Assembly: GCA_002633005.1 (NCBI GenBank) | Contig: NMRA01000881.1 | Location: 46,675 to 110,674 of the forward strand | Length of the DNA stretch: 64,000 nucleotides | Reading direction: 5' to 3' | DNA from: Phoronis australis | Taxonomy: Eukaryota; Phoronida; Phoronidae | Shown here: positions 34,421 through 49,400 of the stretch, in pieces | Layout of the letters: the number at the start of each line of letters is the position of its first letter | Numbering within the stretch: position 1 is the first letter of the stretch | Made by a program: the position numbers and the translations under genes | Notes under the pieces: model-generated | What the model was told of the DNA's origin: nothing | The model's input: only the letters and a program-made list of their open reading frames with translations | Databases searched by the model: none

Positions 34421-37400
34421 TCACACTCAATTTATGCTTCTTTGAAGGTGATGTTCACAACAAGAGAGCTCAATGACTTTCATTCCCAGAAAACATCTCA
34501 ATTGAATTGTCAGGGCATACTTTGACTTCACTATGGAAACAGACAAAGCAAAAAAACAACAAAGGGTTCAGTTTCTGTTAAAAAACGTTTCAAAAGGTAC
34601 TAGGCTATCACGGTAGTCCACTAGCCAAATCTGACAAAATCTAAATTTTCAGCAGATAAAGTGATGAACAATTTCTAATTCGGATGGCCATGAACAATCA
34701 TACCACAATATAATATGTATAAACTTAAGAAAGACGTATGAAAGGGGGAAATGGAATCTAGTCTCACTTTGAGCACCACATTTTTGAGATACTCCATGTT
34801 GGAGATGGCATTTTCTCTCTTCTGGTTGCGCTCGAGCCGTCGAATCTCTTCCTTTAGAATCTTGGCTTGCTCAGTAAGGTGGAGCACCGTGCCCTCGCTC
34901 TCGCTCACCAGTCCTGTTAAGTGCTCGACTTTCTTCTCCGCAGTATTCAGCGAGTTACGCAGGAGTTCTTCCTCATTCACCGATGTGAAGCTGTTCACAC
35001 CTGTTACGACAAAGATGCATACAGACATTATCAAATGTCGGATAATCATAGTTCACTAAGCATCAAGCTTTTCTCTCCTTGACCCTTAACCTACCTTCTA
35101 GTCTTAGTCCTACCTCTGCCTTATCTACTTTCCAGTCTCTTGAGTTGAGACTGGGCTGACAGCAAGCTGATACTAAGACTTAGAGAAAGAAAGGGCCAAA
35201 GAGGTGTGAGCGTAAAGAGCTGGATGGGGTGGAGAGGTAGGAGTGCACAGAGACAGAGAGGGAACGAGAAATGTTCTAGGGTGCGTTACTAAGTAACCAC
35301 AAAAATATGTACAGAATTCATGCAGTGTTCCCATGCATATTGCTTCTGTGACATATGACACAATCAAACCAGGAAGCAAAGTGAGTTGATGGGTGTGTCA
35401 CCTTGAACACAATTTTTAAGATGTAAGAAACAAGGATAAATAAATAAAACCACCAGTTTCATTTCAAGGTTGTCTCCCTGTGTTAAAAGTAGTCTACCAC
35501 CCGATTTGCCTCGATATTTCAAGTGATGTGCATCGTTCTGTCCAAGTGTAATGATTTCTGAACGGTTTTCACCAAGAAATGGACCCCAAAATATTTGGAA
35601 AGTGGGTCTAAAGGAGTCCAGGGCCCGGTCTCTAATCTTTGTACTCGAAATGAACTCGAAACTATTTTTGGCAACTTCTCTGCTCCTTTTGTGCGAACTT
35701 AAGATAATTGGTTATCAGACTGTGCTCGAATACATTATAGTTTATGCATAGGAGTTTCTAGTTCAAGTTTGCCCTTGAAGACCCTTATATTCATGCTACA
35801 AACTCGAGTAAAAACTCAAAATTTCGAGTTCAAACTCGAACTTATTGCTTTAATATTGGGTTTACAAACTGTGAACTAACGGCAATAAATTATCTACGTA
35901 AGTTATTGTGTACTCGAGCATAGAATAATAGACACTTATCTTGAGTTCGCCCAAAAGTAGAGTAGAAAATGCCAAACCTAATTTCGAGTTCCATTTTGAG
36001 TAAAAAGATTGGAGACCAGGCCCAGATTTAGGGCATGTAGGGCAAACACTGTAACTATACAAAGGAATAACAAAGACCTGGAAAAGCAACACTAATAAAA
36101 GGCAAGTACAACCTTACAGTACATGAATTAACTGAAAGGTGCAGTAGAAAAATCCATTCATGCTCTCCACCCTTATAAAACTGGCATGCATTCTGTAGAC
36201 ATGAGTGCATTGCAAGGATTTGCCACATATTACAAGCAAGCACATGATATTTGGTCTACTTACTCTGCTTGTCCAGGTCCACACTAGGCGAGCTAATTAG
36301 TTGCTCAAATGATACCAGAGGAGGCTGGGGCGTGGCTGGTTGTCCAGGCTGAGATGAGAATAAGAAAATTACATGTTAACAACAATTATCAGTTACAATT
36401 ACGGCGAAGATCACAAATTTTTATGTGATTACTTGGCAAAGAATCAACGACCAGTCTGTGATAGGTTGTTGACCGGCCGGAAAAACAGATAACTAGCCTG
36501 CTAGTTTTTATCATACCAGCAGCAGACTACCCTGACAACTACAATGCCGATTTTAATGCGGCCTCTTTCTGGACAGCCGACTCTTGGCTGCCGCCTGGCT
36601 ATTTTCAGACCCTTATTTATGTCACAGTCATCCGGTATTGTTCTTGTCCATGCAACTCCATATTTATTTTGAAAACTCAACATGGCAAGTCACACTTTAG
36701 TCACATAATAGCACTACATATAAGTTATTGAAATATACTTATTCACAAGAATAATCAGAATGGAGAATACAATCATTTATTGAATATTAAAAACATACAA
36801 CACTTGGGTCAATTCAACATCAAACTAATCTATAGCAATCTGAGTCGTTGAAGCAAACATATGTCAAAATTGTACGTTTCCATGGGCGATCCATTTTTTA
36901 GTTTTTCTCAAACACAAAAACGATATGTGTGCACTCACCATAACAAGCACAGTTCTGTCCTTATAAGGTGCCAAACATTATTTTGATAATCTTCAAGCAC
37001 TTTTGTACACTAACTCTGGATGGTTTTCAGTGCGTAACAACCGCAAACTAAAATTAAAATATGCTTTTTTGCTTAAGAAGAACCTTAGCATGGTGCTATT
37101 CAGAAACTGGCAAGAAATGTTGGATCATTTCGTTGTTAAGATCCATGTGAGTCATTACTTGTTAGTGATGATCATTTCACAGATCAGTGCATATTATCTC
37201 CAATGCTTCAGCTTTCAAGTTCATGCAGAAATGACAATCAGTTCTGGATTGAATTGAATGCAATTGTGACAAATGATGAATAATATCAAATTAGGTGAAC
37301 TGTCCGACCATCAGAATGCAGTAAGCGTAATATCTCAAGAGACTAATACAAGAAGACACGAGTGGCATATCAGCCATCTGACCTTGATTCGCCATTTTCA

Positions 37401-40400
37401 TGGCACCAGTGTGACGCCAGCAGTCGCGTAGGAAAAAAACTCAAATGTAAAGTGACAACTTCCGTCGTTTTCATTATTTTTCAAACATATGACAGCAAAT
37501 GTCACCCAACGACAAAGTTGTTTAAACTGCGAATGTGCCCAGTGATAAGAATTCTTTAATCAGTAAAGCATTGTTACAGTTTTTGGCCTAATTACACATT
37601 AGGCTTCATTTGCCAGTCTGTAAAACTTGCCAGTCCCCACCTAGGAATGGATCTCATATCTTACTTTCAAGGCTATGCTGAACATGGCTAGTATTTGAGA
37701 GATCCTGAATTCGATTGTTAGGTCGGGAGAGAACATTCGTTTCAAAGGAATAAATAAAGTGCAATAATTAGGCGAAAAACAGTGCTTTCCAAAAGGAACT
37801 TTTACCAGAATTAGGCCCCTACCTTAGAGTTCAAATGTAATGGCCTCAAGTTTGTAATGATACAATAGATGTGAAAATATAATTTTTAATTATGAAATTA
37901 TTGAATTGCTGAGTTAACAAAAATGTTGATTTTAACTTTTTTAAAACACGACTCCAAGGAGGACGCAGAAGAATAAATTACATTTAGCAGATTGACAGAG
38001 ATTATCATCATAGGATAAAAACATAGTCACTTAATCTATTTTGAGAAATCATTAAGTTTATGAACAATAGACTATGAGTCTTATCCCTAAACGAAGGCCT
38101 GTGTGTTTTTATTTACATTTCAAGAAACAGTTCACAGGCCACTTGGCACATGATTATTTTCATGAAATCCCAATAATCAAAATATTATCTCACCTGTGAT
38201 CCTCCCGCGTCCGGATGCTCCATTCCCTGAAAATATGGTTAAACAGAAAAGTTAAAATGTACCAGAAATGATTCCATTATTAAGGTGAAGCTCTACCCAC
38301 CAAAGTACTATCAGTGGTTAAATCTTAGTTAAGATTAACATACAAGTTCATACAGAAACAAACTCTCATGACCAACCAAATCCATAAGAAACTTCTAAAT
38401 GCTATGCTTTGCTCTGTTCTCCAAAACGCTGCTAGGATCTGTTTTAAAAATGTTCCACTTTTGCATGAGGAGCTAAAAAAATGAGAAGTTGCATAACATG
38501 AAAACTAAATTATAATTTTGAAAACTTTTTAGAAAACTGTGACATCGGTCTGTGATTTCATCTTAAACATGTAAATCAAATAAAATTTGGTCGCGTTTTA
38601 GATACCGTCGTTTTGCTACAAGTGTACTAGCCTTTCTTTTTTTGCTGAACATCACAAACAATACATGGTCACATGATCCAAATAATGGCAGACAAGATTG
38701 GTATAAAGTATAAATGCTACAGGCTTTCTAGTTTCAGACAATACATATTTTAGTGACTTAACATCTACAGTTAAGGTACTTGGCTAAATACACACACTAG
38801 TCAGAAAGGTCATAAAACACCTGAACATTAGTGCTTCACGTGAATGTTCTGGTAAATGCATTCACAAATTTTTTTAAGGTGTTTATCGTTTAATATATTG
38901 AACTTACCGTTTCAAAAAGTACATGTTAACAGAATTTATAATTAAGTATTTTGCATAGTGATACACTGTAATCCTTTTGGAAACGCCAAAGGACAGATGA
39001 ATTAAAGCAACATTGCTGTTCAACGACTGACATGTGTCATGAGTATCAATTCTTTACACATGACATGAATTGGAACGACATAGACATGTCTTACTGGAAG
39101 TCCTGGTAACTTCCAACTAGCAAAAAAATGGTCCCAACCATAATAATCTTCAATGCGATTTAGAACTACCGGTACCTTACTTTACGACATCACAAAATAG
39201 GTGGCATAGTTCTGCAGTAATCTTATCTGTCATCCAAATGAAGCGACTACAAACTAGCAAAGAAACCAACTTTTGATTTTAATAACTATGTCTTATTCCT
39301 AGAAAATTGGCCTAAACTTGCTTTGTGCTCAAATGAGAAGCGATTTTCTCTCTTGTAATGTACTCGCTGTTCACGTTATTTCTTCAGACAAAGTTAAATT
39401 TCAGGTCATGTCATGACCTGAAATTTTATGACCTTGCTCTAAAGAAATAACAAACTGTCAGTTCCCACGAGCCAAGAGATTACGTCTAAATTGAGGAAGT
39501 AACAAGACTAATTTTATAATTCCAAGTGCCCTAAATCAAAGCTTGTGTTTTAATGGAAAGCAGGGGTTGAATCATGTCACTTTAAATATTTTTGCAGCTC
39601 TTCATTTAACAAAAATGGACATGAACAAAAGTGTTGTTTGACATTATGGCTTGTGGGAACGAGTCTGCCCGATAAGATGTTCCCCATTCCCATCAACACA
39701 AAATTACCGTTCATGCTTGTTTACGATCTTGTCTTTTGCCCTATAAATCAAATACGTATATGCCCAACAAATCAACAGCAACTCGCTGTGTCACAACCCC
39801 ACACCTTACATAAGTTTTGAATTTCATATTCAAATTAATTCCGTGAGAACGTTCCTAAACTGTGTCCTATCCTAAGATCACATTTATTTCACTTAAGGTG
39901 GCATTATCGGAGAGACAAATGATTTTCCGAAATCAACCCCAATGCAGAATCGAAACCAAAACTCGCTCCGTAGCCAAATGCTGTGCTACATTGCAATCAC
40001 TAAATGTTAGTCCTTTAACTGTGCTGAGCTTACGAAGTCACCCCCGTGATTTCAGCAATTATCTTGCTGACAGCGTCAAGAGTTGGCGATTTGTAATGAA
40101 ATCACAAAAAATGAATTTCATTGTTTTATAGCTCTGGTCAAGACTTAATAACTTCAAAAAGTCTATCCCATTCATTAATCATCCCAAAAATATGTTTTCC
40201 GGACGTAAAAGAGATATTCTTTTAAAAAACATGGTCAAACTGGAATGCTAAAATCTAAACACAATGCAGAACGCTGTACGAATGTGTTGACATTTGGCAA
40301 CATGTCTAATATTATTTAGACTTTTAAATCCATACAGTTCATCTAGTAACCATTTACCTAATATAATCTACCATTAACAAATTACAAAATAATTAAGAAC

Positions 40401-43400
40401 ACAGTAAGCTAGAGTTCCCTCATAGTAATCAATATAGGTGTCAGCAGCCAGTGGACAAAACACTCAAAATTAATTAGATTTATTGACTGCTGTCAAAGAA
40501 ACTATCATTGTACTTCAGCATCTTACTCCATAAATTAAATTGATAGTGCAGCTAAATGCTATTGACAGGTATCCTTGGAAACTTAAGAGGTGCTGAATAG
40601 GCTCTTGTAATTTAATTTTGGAATACAAAAACCACTGTTCATATAAAATGAATTTATTCATCACTAGCCATGGTTAACTCACACCTTGTAATTAAATCTA
40701 CACCACTGCCATTCAACACCTGACTAGAAATAATATCCTTGACATGATACAAGCTGTGTTCAGACCCACTAAGCCGGATTGTAATTCTTTCAATAGTTGT
40801 AACCGTTGCCAGTATAACTGTTGTAAAAGGTCTTTCTCATTAGCTCCGAAGCTTCGGTCAATGAGAACACTAATCTTCTGTCTTGAATCGAAGTTACCAG
40901 AGCGAGTTTACTGTGTACTAAAGAGATGGAATTAACAACAAAGTGCCGACACTTCTCTACATCCCATTAGAGTTATCGACAGGGGCCACTGCATTTGGCA
41001 ACAGAGGGTTGGTTAATATTTGTTAATATCTTGTTCTAATATTTATAATTATTTTGGCAGTAAAAAGCATACTGTTTCAATTTAACCAATGTATTTGCAG
41101 GATTCTTTACATTAAAAAATCCCTGAAATTTGATGCACGCAAAGATTTCCTGCCATTACATCGCCTTTGTTCGGATTACCAAAGTATTAGCCTACTCATT
41201 CGGTCAGTTTTTCACTGTGTCATCTTCTAGTGTGGCAACTGTTGGCTGCTTTTTGAAGTTGACGTTCTAGTTTCCATTTGGGGAGAGGGATAGGTCCTTG
41301 TCACTTTTTATGACAAAGGACATAAAAGCGGCACCTTGCAATAACTTCACTGAACTAAATTTTCTGACTAATTCTGAAGCTGATGGAGACACTAACACTT
41401 AACTTAGCAGTTAACCACAATTAACATCGAAGCTTTGACAGAAGCAATCAGAGTTAATTGAATGGAAAAGGGCCTTAACCCTAGTTTGTGGTTTTGGTCG
41501 CTGGTCCTAAGTCTGATTCACTCCCACTTAATTCATAAGCCAACAACCGAGCATTATCTTACTTAGATTCGATCAGTTTATCGACAGCACTCGATGACAT
41601 GAAAGTCGCAAGTTGCAACCTAGCCAAAATCCCAGGTTGCAGTTTCTACATGTAACCACACGTGGTATTTTCAGACAAACAAAGCACATATTAGTATATC
41701 AGACATCAAAACCAAAAGTACTGCGAAGCAACCATTTTTGGCTTTGATTGCTTCCCTAATCCTCTTCCTCAAAAACTGGCTCTTTGACATACTACTTTTG
41801 AGGGGGCTCACAAAATGTTGTCAATTTCCACAAGTTGTTTGGCAATTCTACATGAGCCATCTCGTCCACCAGATGGTCTCGCCACCTGGTGACAGCAGCG
41901 CCGCTTCACAGAGTTATATCTTTTGCAACTGTTGTGTTTACACAGAGTTACCATGGTAACCACCCTCAGATGGTTATAACTACGCTAGTTATAGGTCTTA
42001 ACTATAAAGTTTCCTTCCGCTTCACAGTCATGAAACTCAACTTCATTGTCGTCACTGTCATCAAACACTTGCTAGATATCAAATTCCTCTTTTAGGTTAT
42101 CTGTTATACTAATTAAAGTCAAAAGCACACAAATATTGTCAATTTCATCATCTGAAAAGTCTACATCTAAATCGCTATCGGCTAAAATTTTGTTTTTGCC
42201 GTCAGCAAAAAATTCTTGGAAATCTATTTTAATAACTCATGTCAGATCTCATGAACCAATCAGAAATGCTGTGAAAATGAAGGTAAGTCTTTATTTAAAC
42301 TTAAGACATACACAAAGGAATTTCCAAATCAATCAAATATGCTGTTGCTTGAATTTCGGCATGTTGCGAGACCAATAAAGCGGTTTACAGTGTTGAAAGG
42401 GGTAAAGCTGGTTTTAAGGTGTCCACACTGAGGGTTATAACCTTTAAATCAGTTTTAAAGTTGTAACAGTGTAATATTCTAAAAACAGGTCAATGGAAAT
42501 GATCAATGGTTAAAAAATTAAGCACCCTAATTTACGCTAGCACTCCCTCGTAACTTGAATCATACATTTCATGGAATCTGAAAAACCCAAAGGTACACAT
42601 AAGTTTCTCTTGAGAATGCAATTATGTTAACCCATCGTCTTGAAAGTAGCCTCCAATCATATTATCACTAACATATCGCATGTGAAATCTACTGACATGT
42701 TCGATAATAAGTTGATTATCGACCAAAAACCACGCACACAGCAAATTAAGATGACAATCACAGCCTCTCACGCTTTATCTCCCCCACGATCTAAACCAAT
42801 GAACAGTTGACACATCTTGAGCAATGTAATGACATATTTTCCATTTCACAAGATATCCCGTCACTGAAAATTATCCGAAAGACAATATGTACTTCTTTCA
42901 ACGTTACTATGCAGAAAATTGCATATTAACACGAACAAAAGTTTCTGTCAGTACGAAAAAGTTAATAGCTCATTGTATCAATGGAACGATGATACATTCT
43001 GTCAGTTTTCAATATGCAAAAGGAAATTGAAAGTCCTAGATTTGTTTTAAGCAGCATTTTGCCCTGTTTACTTAGCCAGAAAATGAAAGCTGAATTAGGC
43101 CTTCACAATACTCCGTACTCTTATAAGATTCCATTTCTAAGTGTAAATGGGCTAATTCAATTTTCCTTTCAGCCAGCTGGGCAAAACACTCCTTCAAAAT
43201 GCCAATTTTCATTTTGTATTGAAAATTGAATTTTCATGGACGAAACTGTGACTTAATTGACTGTGTAGTTTGAAGGTGATGTGAAAGGTTATTTTCTGAG
43301 TGTTGGTAAAGCCCTGAGCCATTGTCACAATAATAAAAATTCATTGAAGCTGCAATTTGCCCCGTTTAGCAGGTCTGAAAACAAAAATCGAATAAGACAT

Positions 43401-46400
43401 TTTACTCTCATAAAATGGGTCTCATGTATCGTGATAGGATTCTACTAATCTGTTACCAACCAGAACACCGAAACCATCAACGGTTTATTGGGGTTAGCCA
43501 ACCTAAAGGTGAGAATTTGAAAATGGCGCATGTACACATTGCCTGAGACTTGAGGTTGGCCAAAACAAAAATTGTGAATCCAAAAATGACGCGTGTATGC
43601 ATTGCCTTTGAATTAATTCGGTAACGGAATCAATATCCTGCCATGGCAAGGAATATTAAGAGACTGACTTTATATTAGAACAAAAGACCTATTTTGATTT
43701 TCATTTGTTAGCCAGATAAACATGACAACACATAGCTTTAATTTCAGTTTTAACATCAAAATAATTGTATAATCATCAAAAAATGTGACGATAAGAAGTG
43801 AAAAAAAATTCAAGACATAAATTAATTAATTAACTAGTATTTCAACCACATGCCCTGAGATCCGCTCGGTGTGACAGACTTCCAGGAACAGTTAGAATCA
43901 AGAAAAACACATGGCTTGCACGCAAGCAAACATACACAAACTAACAACAAAATGGCATTACCACGATGGGGCAAGTGGCAAAACAATTTTTTGGCATTTT
44001 TCCAAAAATAATAGTACAAGTAACATTTAACTGAGAAAAAAATAAGTGCTACTAGAAAGTGTAGACATTTGTCCACAGAATGTGATCAGTTTCTAGATTC
44101 ACGACTTACAATAATGATAATTATGCAGTGAAAATCTTGACTTTATTTAATGCATGGATAATGCTTTAGTCAAATACAGTTTCGTTTGCATGTGAAAAAG
44201 TTACCAGTGTTGCTAAAATCCAAGTCAGTTTGTTTGGTCCAAAGGTATTAATTAACAGCACACAAGCCCAATAATATCTATGGTAGGTCTGAACCCTAAA
44301 TATGTTATTTATTCGTAAAACATCATGGCGATGTAGTTCAAAAGTCGGGAAGGGTAATATGAGGAAATGACTATTTAGAGAACCATAATTTATGAGATCA
44401 GAAATCACTAGGCTTTGCCCGGCATTTCACTAGGGAAGAACTGTCTTTTGTAGGAGTAAAACATGTGATTCAAAGGAAATCAGTGCCACCAATGCGCCAT
44501 CTTCAGGGACCAGATCAATGTCATATTGTAGGCAAAGACTTTCATCTTTAAATTGCAATGTTTGGATAGCGGACAATTTAAACGGTTCGTTTTTAATTTC
44601 ACATTTGAGAACCCAATGTGCAAAAACAGTTGTCCCTTCCTGACAATGTCTTCCCCATAAAAGGGATCCACAGTGAAACAATCGATTCACTAGATACACA
44701 AAGCAGTCGCAGACAGCAACACTTTATACCCTGTCGAACCTTCCTATAGGAGATGCACACAGAACATTTCTCTAGTACATATGCCCTACGGAAGAATACT
44801 TTTTGAATGTTATGGCGAAATTCCCAAAGAAATCCAAAAGGTGCTGTGACTAAAGATAATTTCCTACTGTGTAAATCGTTGCTTGGAAATCGAGAAAAAC
44901 CCAAATGCCAGGAAAATACAACCGAATCACAAAAATAATATGTGCAACGGAGCATAGTAAATAATTTGAAAGTTTGTTCGAAATCTCTTTAGAAGTTGTA
45001 CACAGAAGAGCATTTCTCTTTTTGAATCTGTGAAAATTAAGCACAAGCCAAAAGTCAGACAAAATTAATTGAATAGCAGAACAATGATAGTGATACAGCC
45101 CTTCGTAAGCATTCAAAGGGTTCGTTGAGAAATGCAGGAAATGGTGAAAAAAGAACATTCCTCAGCACAGACAGACCGATGGACAGACAGACAGTCTTTG
45201 CACTGTCTCCATCACTGGGGGAAAATTTATTGAGGGCCCCGCATGGTGGTTTTGTGAAACCTGCTACTAAGCCCAGCCTCGAATTTTACGTAAATTAATC
45301 TCCCAAAGGCCTCTTTGGCCATTCATGAGATACCGGTATTTTCCATGGATAAGCCCATGGGTGTGTATTCAGAAAATGAAAAATTTCAGGTGGTTTAGTA
45401 ACACTAAATAAACGACTGGGCATTTATTCGGAAAAGGGGGCATGTAAACGGAAAGTTGACGCTGAGAGGGTTTTCAAGAGGAAATTTTCCAAATAAACCC
45501 CCCACTATCTGGGCACTTGACACCAAAAGTTGTAACACCAAATACATGTAAATGCCCATGGGCGTTTATGCGCCATAAGTTTCGGAATAAACGCCCATGG
45601 GCCTTTCATCGGGTAGGCTTATTTACGGAAAATCTCGGTACAATGTTCCCTACTGGGGTCTTACTGTTTTGGTATAGGGCTGACTGCATGATTGTGTAAT
45701 GAATTACAGGGTTTGACAAAATACTAAGCAACAAACACAGTAGTTTATTGTCCACGTTCAATTCAAAACCAATTTACAGTGGGTGAAATTGAAACTCAGC
45801 ATTTTACACAACTGCAATTAGTAGGACAAAATCACGCAAAATCACATTCATGTATAAGGGCACATCAATGGGACTTACCTCCCCTGACTGACGCTCTTCT
45901 CTCCTGGGGTCTACGACTATTTCGCCTCCATCAGTTTTTGTGTCCACCTTTGACTGGGTGCTGGATGTCGTGAGTAGACTGGCTTGACTCTGAAGCTGTT
46001 GCAGCTCCCTCTGAAGGCCAAATAGTTCTCGTTCAGTTGTGTCTAACTGTCTCTGTAGTTCTCCCTTCTCTGATTTATGGTTGTCTAGCAGTAATTTCAT
46101 CTGATCCTAAAAATACAGTCAATTAAAGGTATTCTACTTGGTCATTACATGCTTACATAAGGACAATATTCTCAGCCACAACAACTGCCACAAGATAAAT
46201 ATCTTTCTTCTCTTATTTCTTTCTGAAGCTTTGCATAAAACAATGACAGTGATGTATTGCTACATATATTTTGAACGTTTACATGGTACCACCAGCCGCT
46301 GACTGACACAAAATTTGCTCACAACAAGGAACTTGTAAGCAGTTCCAGAGCCAGGGGTCTAATCTTAATACTTGAAATCGAAATTAATTAATTTTGACAT

Positions 46401-49400
46401 TTTCTATTCTACTTTGTGCAAGCTCAGAATGAAAGTCTTTTATTCTATACTTTCATGGATAACTCTTTAATGCAAGTTTGCACTTGATGACACCAGCATT
46501 AAGGCTAAGCATTCCCGTCAACTCGAATTTTTGAGTTTTTAATATCAACTTCGATTAGAAACTCGTATGCATAAAGCATAATGTACTCGACCATTTATCT
46601 TAGGTTCGTACAAAAGCAGAATAAAAAATGCCAAAAATAACTTTGAGTAGAAAGAGTAGACCGCACTCCAAGGACTATCAATTTCCCTCAAACCGGACAC
46701 AAAGCTCGACATGGCAATATTAATGATACTCGGATCCTAAGAAAAGGAATATTACTCAGAGACCTGTTTGTTGAGAATGTAATTTGTGGTTTTTCACAGA
46801 TAAGTACTGTCATACACAGGACAGCATCAACCAACCTTGGGAATAATAGAGTGAAGTGTTCTCTAATCAATGATCAAAAAATATTTAAATGGAAGGTTGA
46901 TGTGATGAGACTTCAAATCAATTTGTCAAAATCAACATCCAAACTAAATGGGAAGATCATAACCAGGTATTTTCCAGACACAAATCTAACAAGATTTTCA
47001 CGGTGAATATGAATTTGACCTTGACCAGTCACCCAGTGACCTCAAAAAACAGTTGAAGTCATCTGAAGGTCGATGTCAACCCCATACATGTTTGAGGACC
47101 ATAGCCTTCTCTAGATAATGATGGGATAATATTCAGTAAACTGTTTAATAGTTACAAAGACTGTCTAACTGATATTTGTAAAGTAGTGTATTATTTCACC
47201 TTTTCAATGGAAGGTATAATTCTTGAATTATAAATGTTTATCAAGTAGGTTTCCAAGTGATCAAGGTACCTTAAAGTTTTGAGACAGTGCTTCATTTTGC
47301 TCAGTAAGCTGACGGAGGTTTTCTAAATTATCAGCATTCGACGCCGAGTTCTCTTGAGACAACAGCTCAATCCTGCAAGATATAAAATGCTTCATGAGAC
47401 AAAAACCAACTATACGCTTTTCTTGATCTAAATTATAAATGACAACAAACATTTATCCACAGCTCATGAGTTCAATGTATGTTTACTTTTAATCCAATGT
47501 ACGGCTCAGGTGATGACCGACTTCCAGTTCAAAATATAATGAAGATGAGTAGAAAGCAAACATGATCAAACAAAATTCTCAGTGATTTCTGAACAACACA
47601 ATTCACATCCCTCTTGAATTAAAGCTGTATCGCCCCACTAGATCACTAACTTTTGCTTCCATGTTCGCTCCTTGTCTTCGGCTTCTTTCTGAAGTTTGGC
47701 GTAACGTGACTGTAACCGATCACATTCTTCTTGTAGTAATTCACGCTCTGAATGTGTCAACTTGTACTGGTCACTAGAAGACAAGATCGTGAAATTGCAA
47801 GTCAGCAGCTTGTGCCTGCTTTATCCCTCAGGGTTACCCCCTCTACTGGTTTTTCAGGAACGGCGCCTTGGATCAATGTTTTATGTTACCCAAATTAATG
47901 AGCCCAATCAAATCTGGCATCGTATACACAATCAATTTACTCCACCAGGAGACTGCACACCAACCGTGAAATACAGCAGCTTCTACCGTTGTATACAGAT
48001 TTGCTCTTCTTTCCCGTATTTCGCAGTAAATATCATGACGTATAAAGCACCCATATTTTCACATAGGATAAAAGGTCTTTATCTCATAATCCATGAGCAA
48101 ATGCCTCAGAGGTCGAAAGACACTCATCTAGGTCTCACCATTTCACCTCATGTTTACAACAGCATCAGATGTCGGGCTTAAATATTATCTAAATGCTGTT
48201 TTTTGCACGATGAATCTACGGCCTTTATTACAGAAATAAAACTATTTAATGGCTGAATAAAGTGGTAATTATTCAGACTTTACTGACACAGTAAAATAGG
48301 ATTAATGATGGGGCTTTTCATTGACATTTTCGGAGGTGCAAAACTGACATTGTGCGAATTATGGGAGCGAAGAAATTTCAAAGTAACCTTCTGCGAAATA
48401 AGTGAGGAATAAAATATTTTTTCAAATAATTTTGGGTGCAAAATGAGACGAGAGTGTGAAATAAGTAAAGAATTACAAACCGCATTTCACTTAAAAGCTT
48501 TTAACATTAAACGTAATCATATTGACATTCAATAATCTTCTGTGTCTGTGATAACACCTGTACAACAAATTATGTTAACTGAGAACTAATTGCAATCAAA
48601 AATAGACAACAAACAGAGTCGAAACTTTGACATTTTCTTAAGAAATTCCTAGTGGAGGTGTTACTTAATGCGAGTGCTAATCTTAACCTCTGCTTAGAGT
48701 ATTCAGATGGGAAATTCTGGTAATGTATTTTATTGCCTAGAAGTTCAAAAGAAAAACATTTTTTTTCAGCATTGAAACGCTGTTCAATGTCTTTCTTTAG
48801 TAGAATTCTTCGCATAGTGAGTAATTTCAGCAAAAGTTCAGAAAGTGCAACTGCTAAATTAAAGCCCTAACGACACAAAGAACAGGCAGCAAAGTTAACA
48901 TACATGTCAAAAGAAAAATGGGCTAGCTCAGCAGGTGCCATTATTGAATAAAGACGTTGACAGTTGTGCACAAGATCACAGATCTTGCATATTGACAATA
49001 AACAGAACCAGCAGTCTATGCACAATCTATAGAGCAATGAAGGCATCCATTCGATTCTGAAAGAACATATTAAACAGGGGTCCCCAAGCATCCAAAGAGT
49101 ACATTTCACCAAACATTTTAAAATTTTCAATTTTCAACAATCCCAAGAAAAAAATTGTGGTCTGTTTCATTCTATACTGAAACCCATATAGAAAGTTCCT
49201 TAAAACCTGATACAGATCAAGTTGGTGCTCTTCTAAACAAGAGTCAACATGGAATACAAATTACCGTTAATTCAGCTCTTAGTTTTCAGTTAAAAATGTG
49301 TCACTTCACCAAATATCAACTTTTGAAAATGAGGGCCATTATCAATAACAGGTGAAACTACAGCTCATAACGTCACAAGAACGCAGAACGGAATTAAAAC

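Noticed and set aside
34322-34525. Poly-isoleucine ORF
   Set aside because: Translation of the (AAT)n microsatellite.
39375-39451. microRNA gene
   Set aside because: The terminal loop is nearly absent and pairing appears to extend beyond the hairpin, so a foldback element is more likely.
44430-45158. Chain of minus-strand ORFs in a GCC2 intron
   Set aside because: Not coiled-coil, no fitting splice sites, hydrophobic and Cys-rich low-information sequence; the flanking GCC2 exons already join in phase.
47762-48181. 139-codon plus-strand ORF antisense to GCC2
   Set aside because: No motif, no signal peptide and no splice support. It begins at the edge of a GCC2 exon and runs through an intron; length alone is not enough in a 64-kb window.
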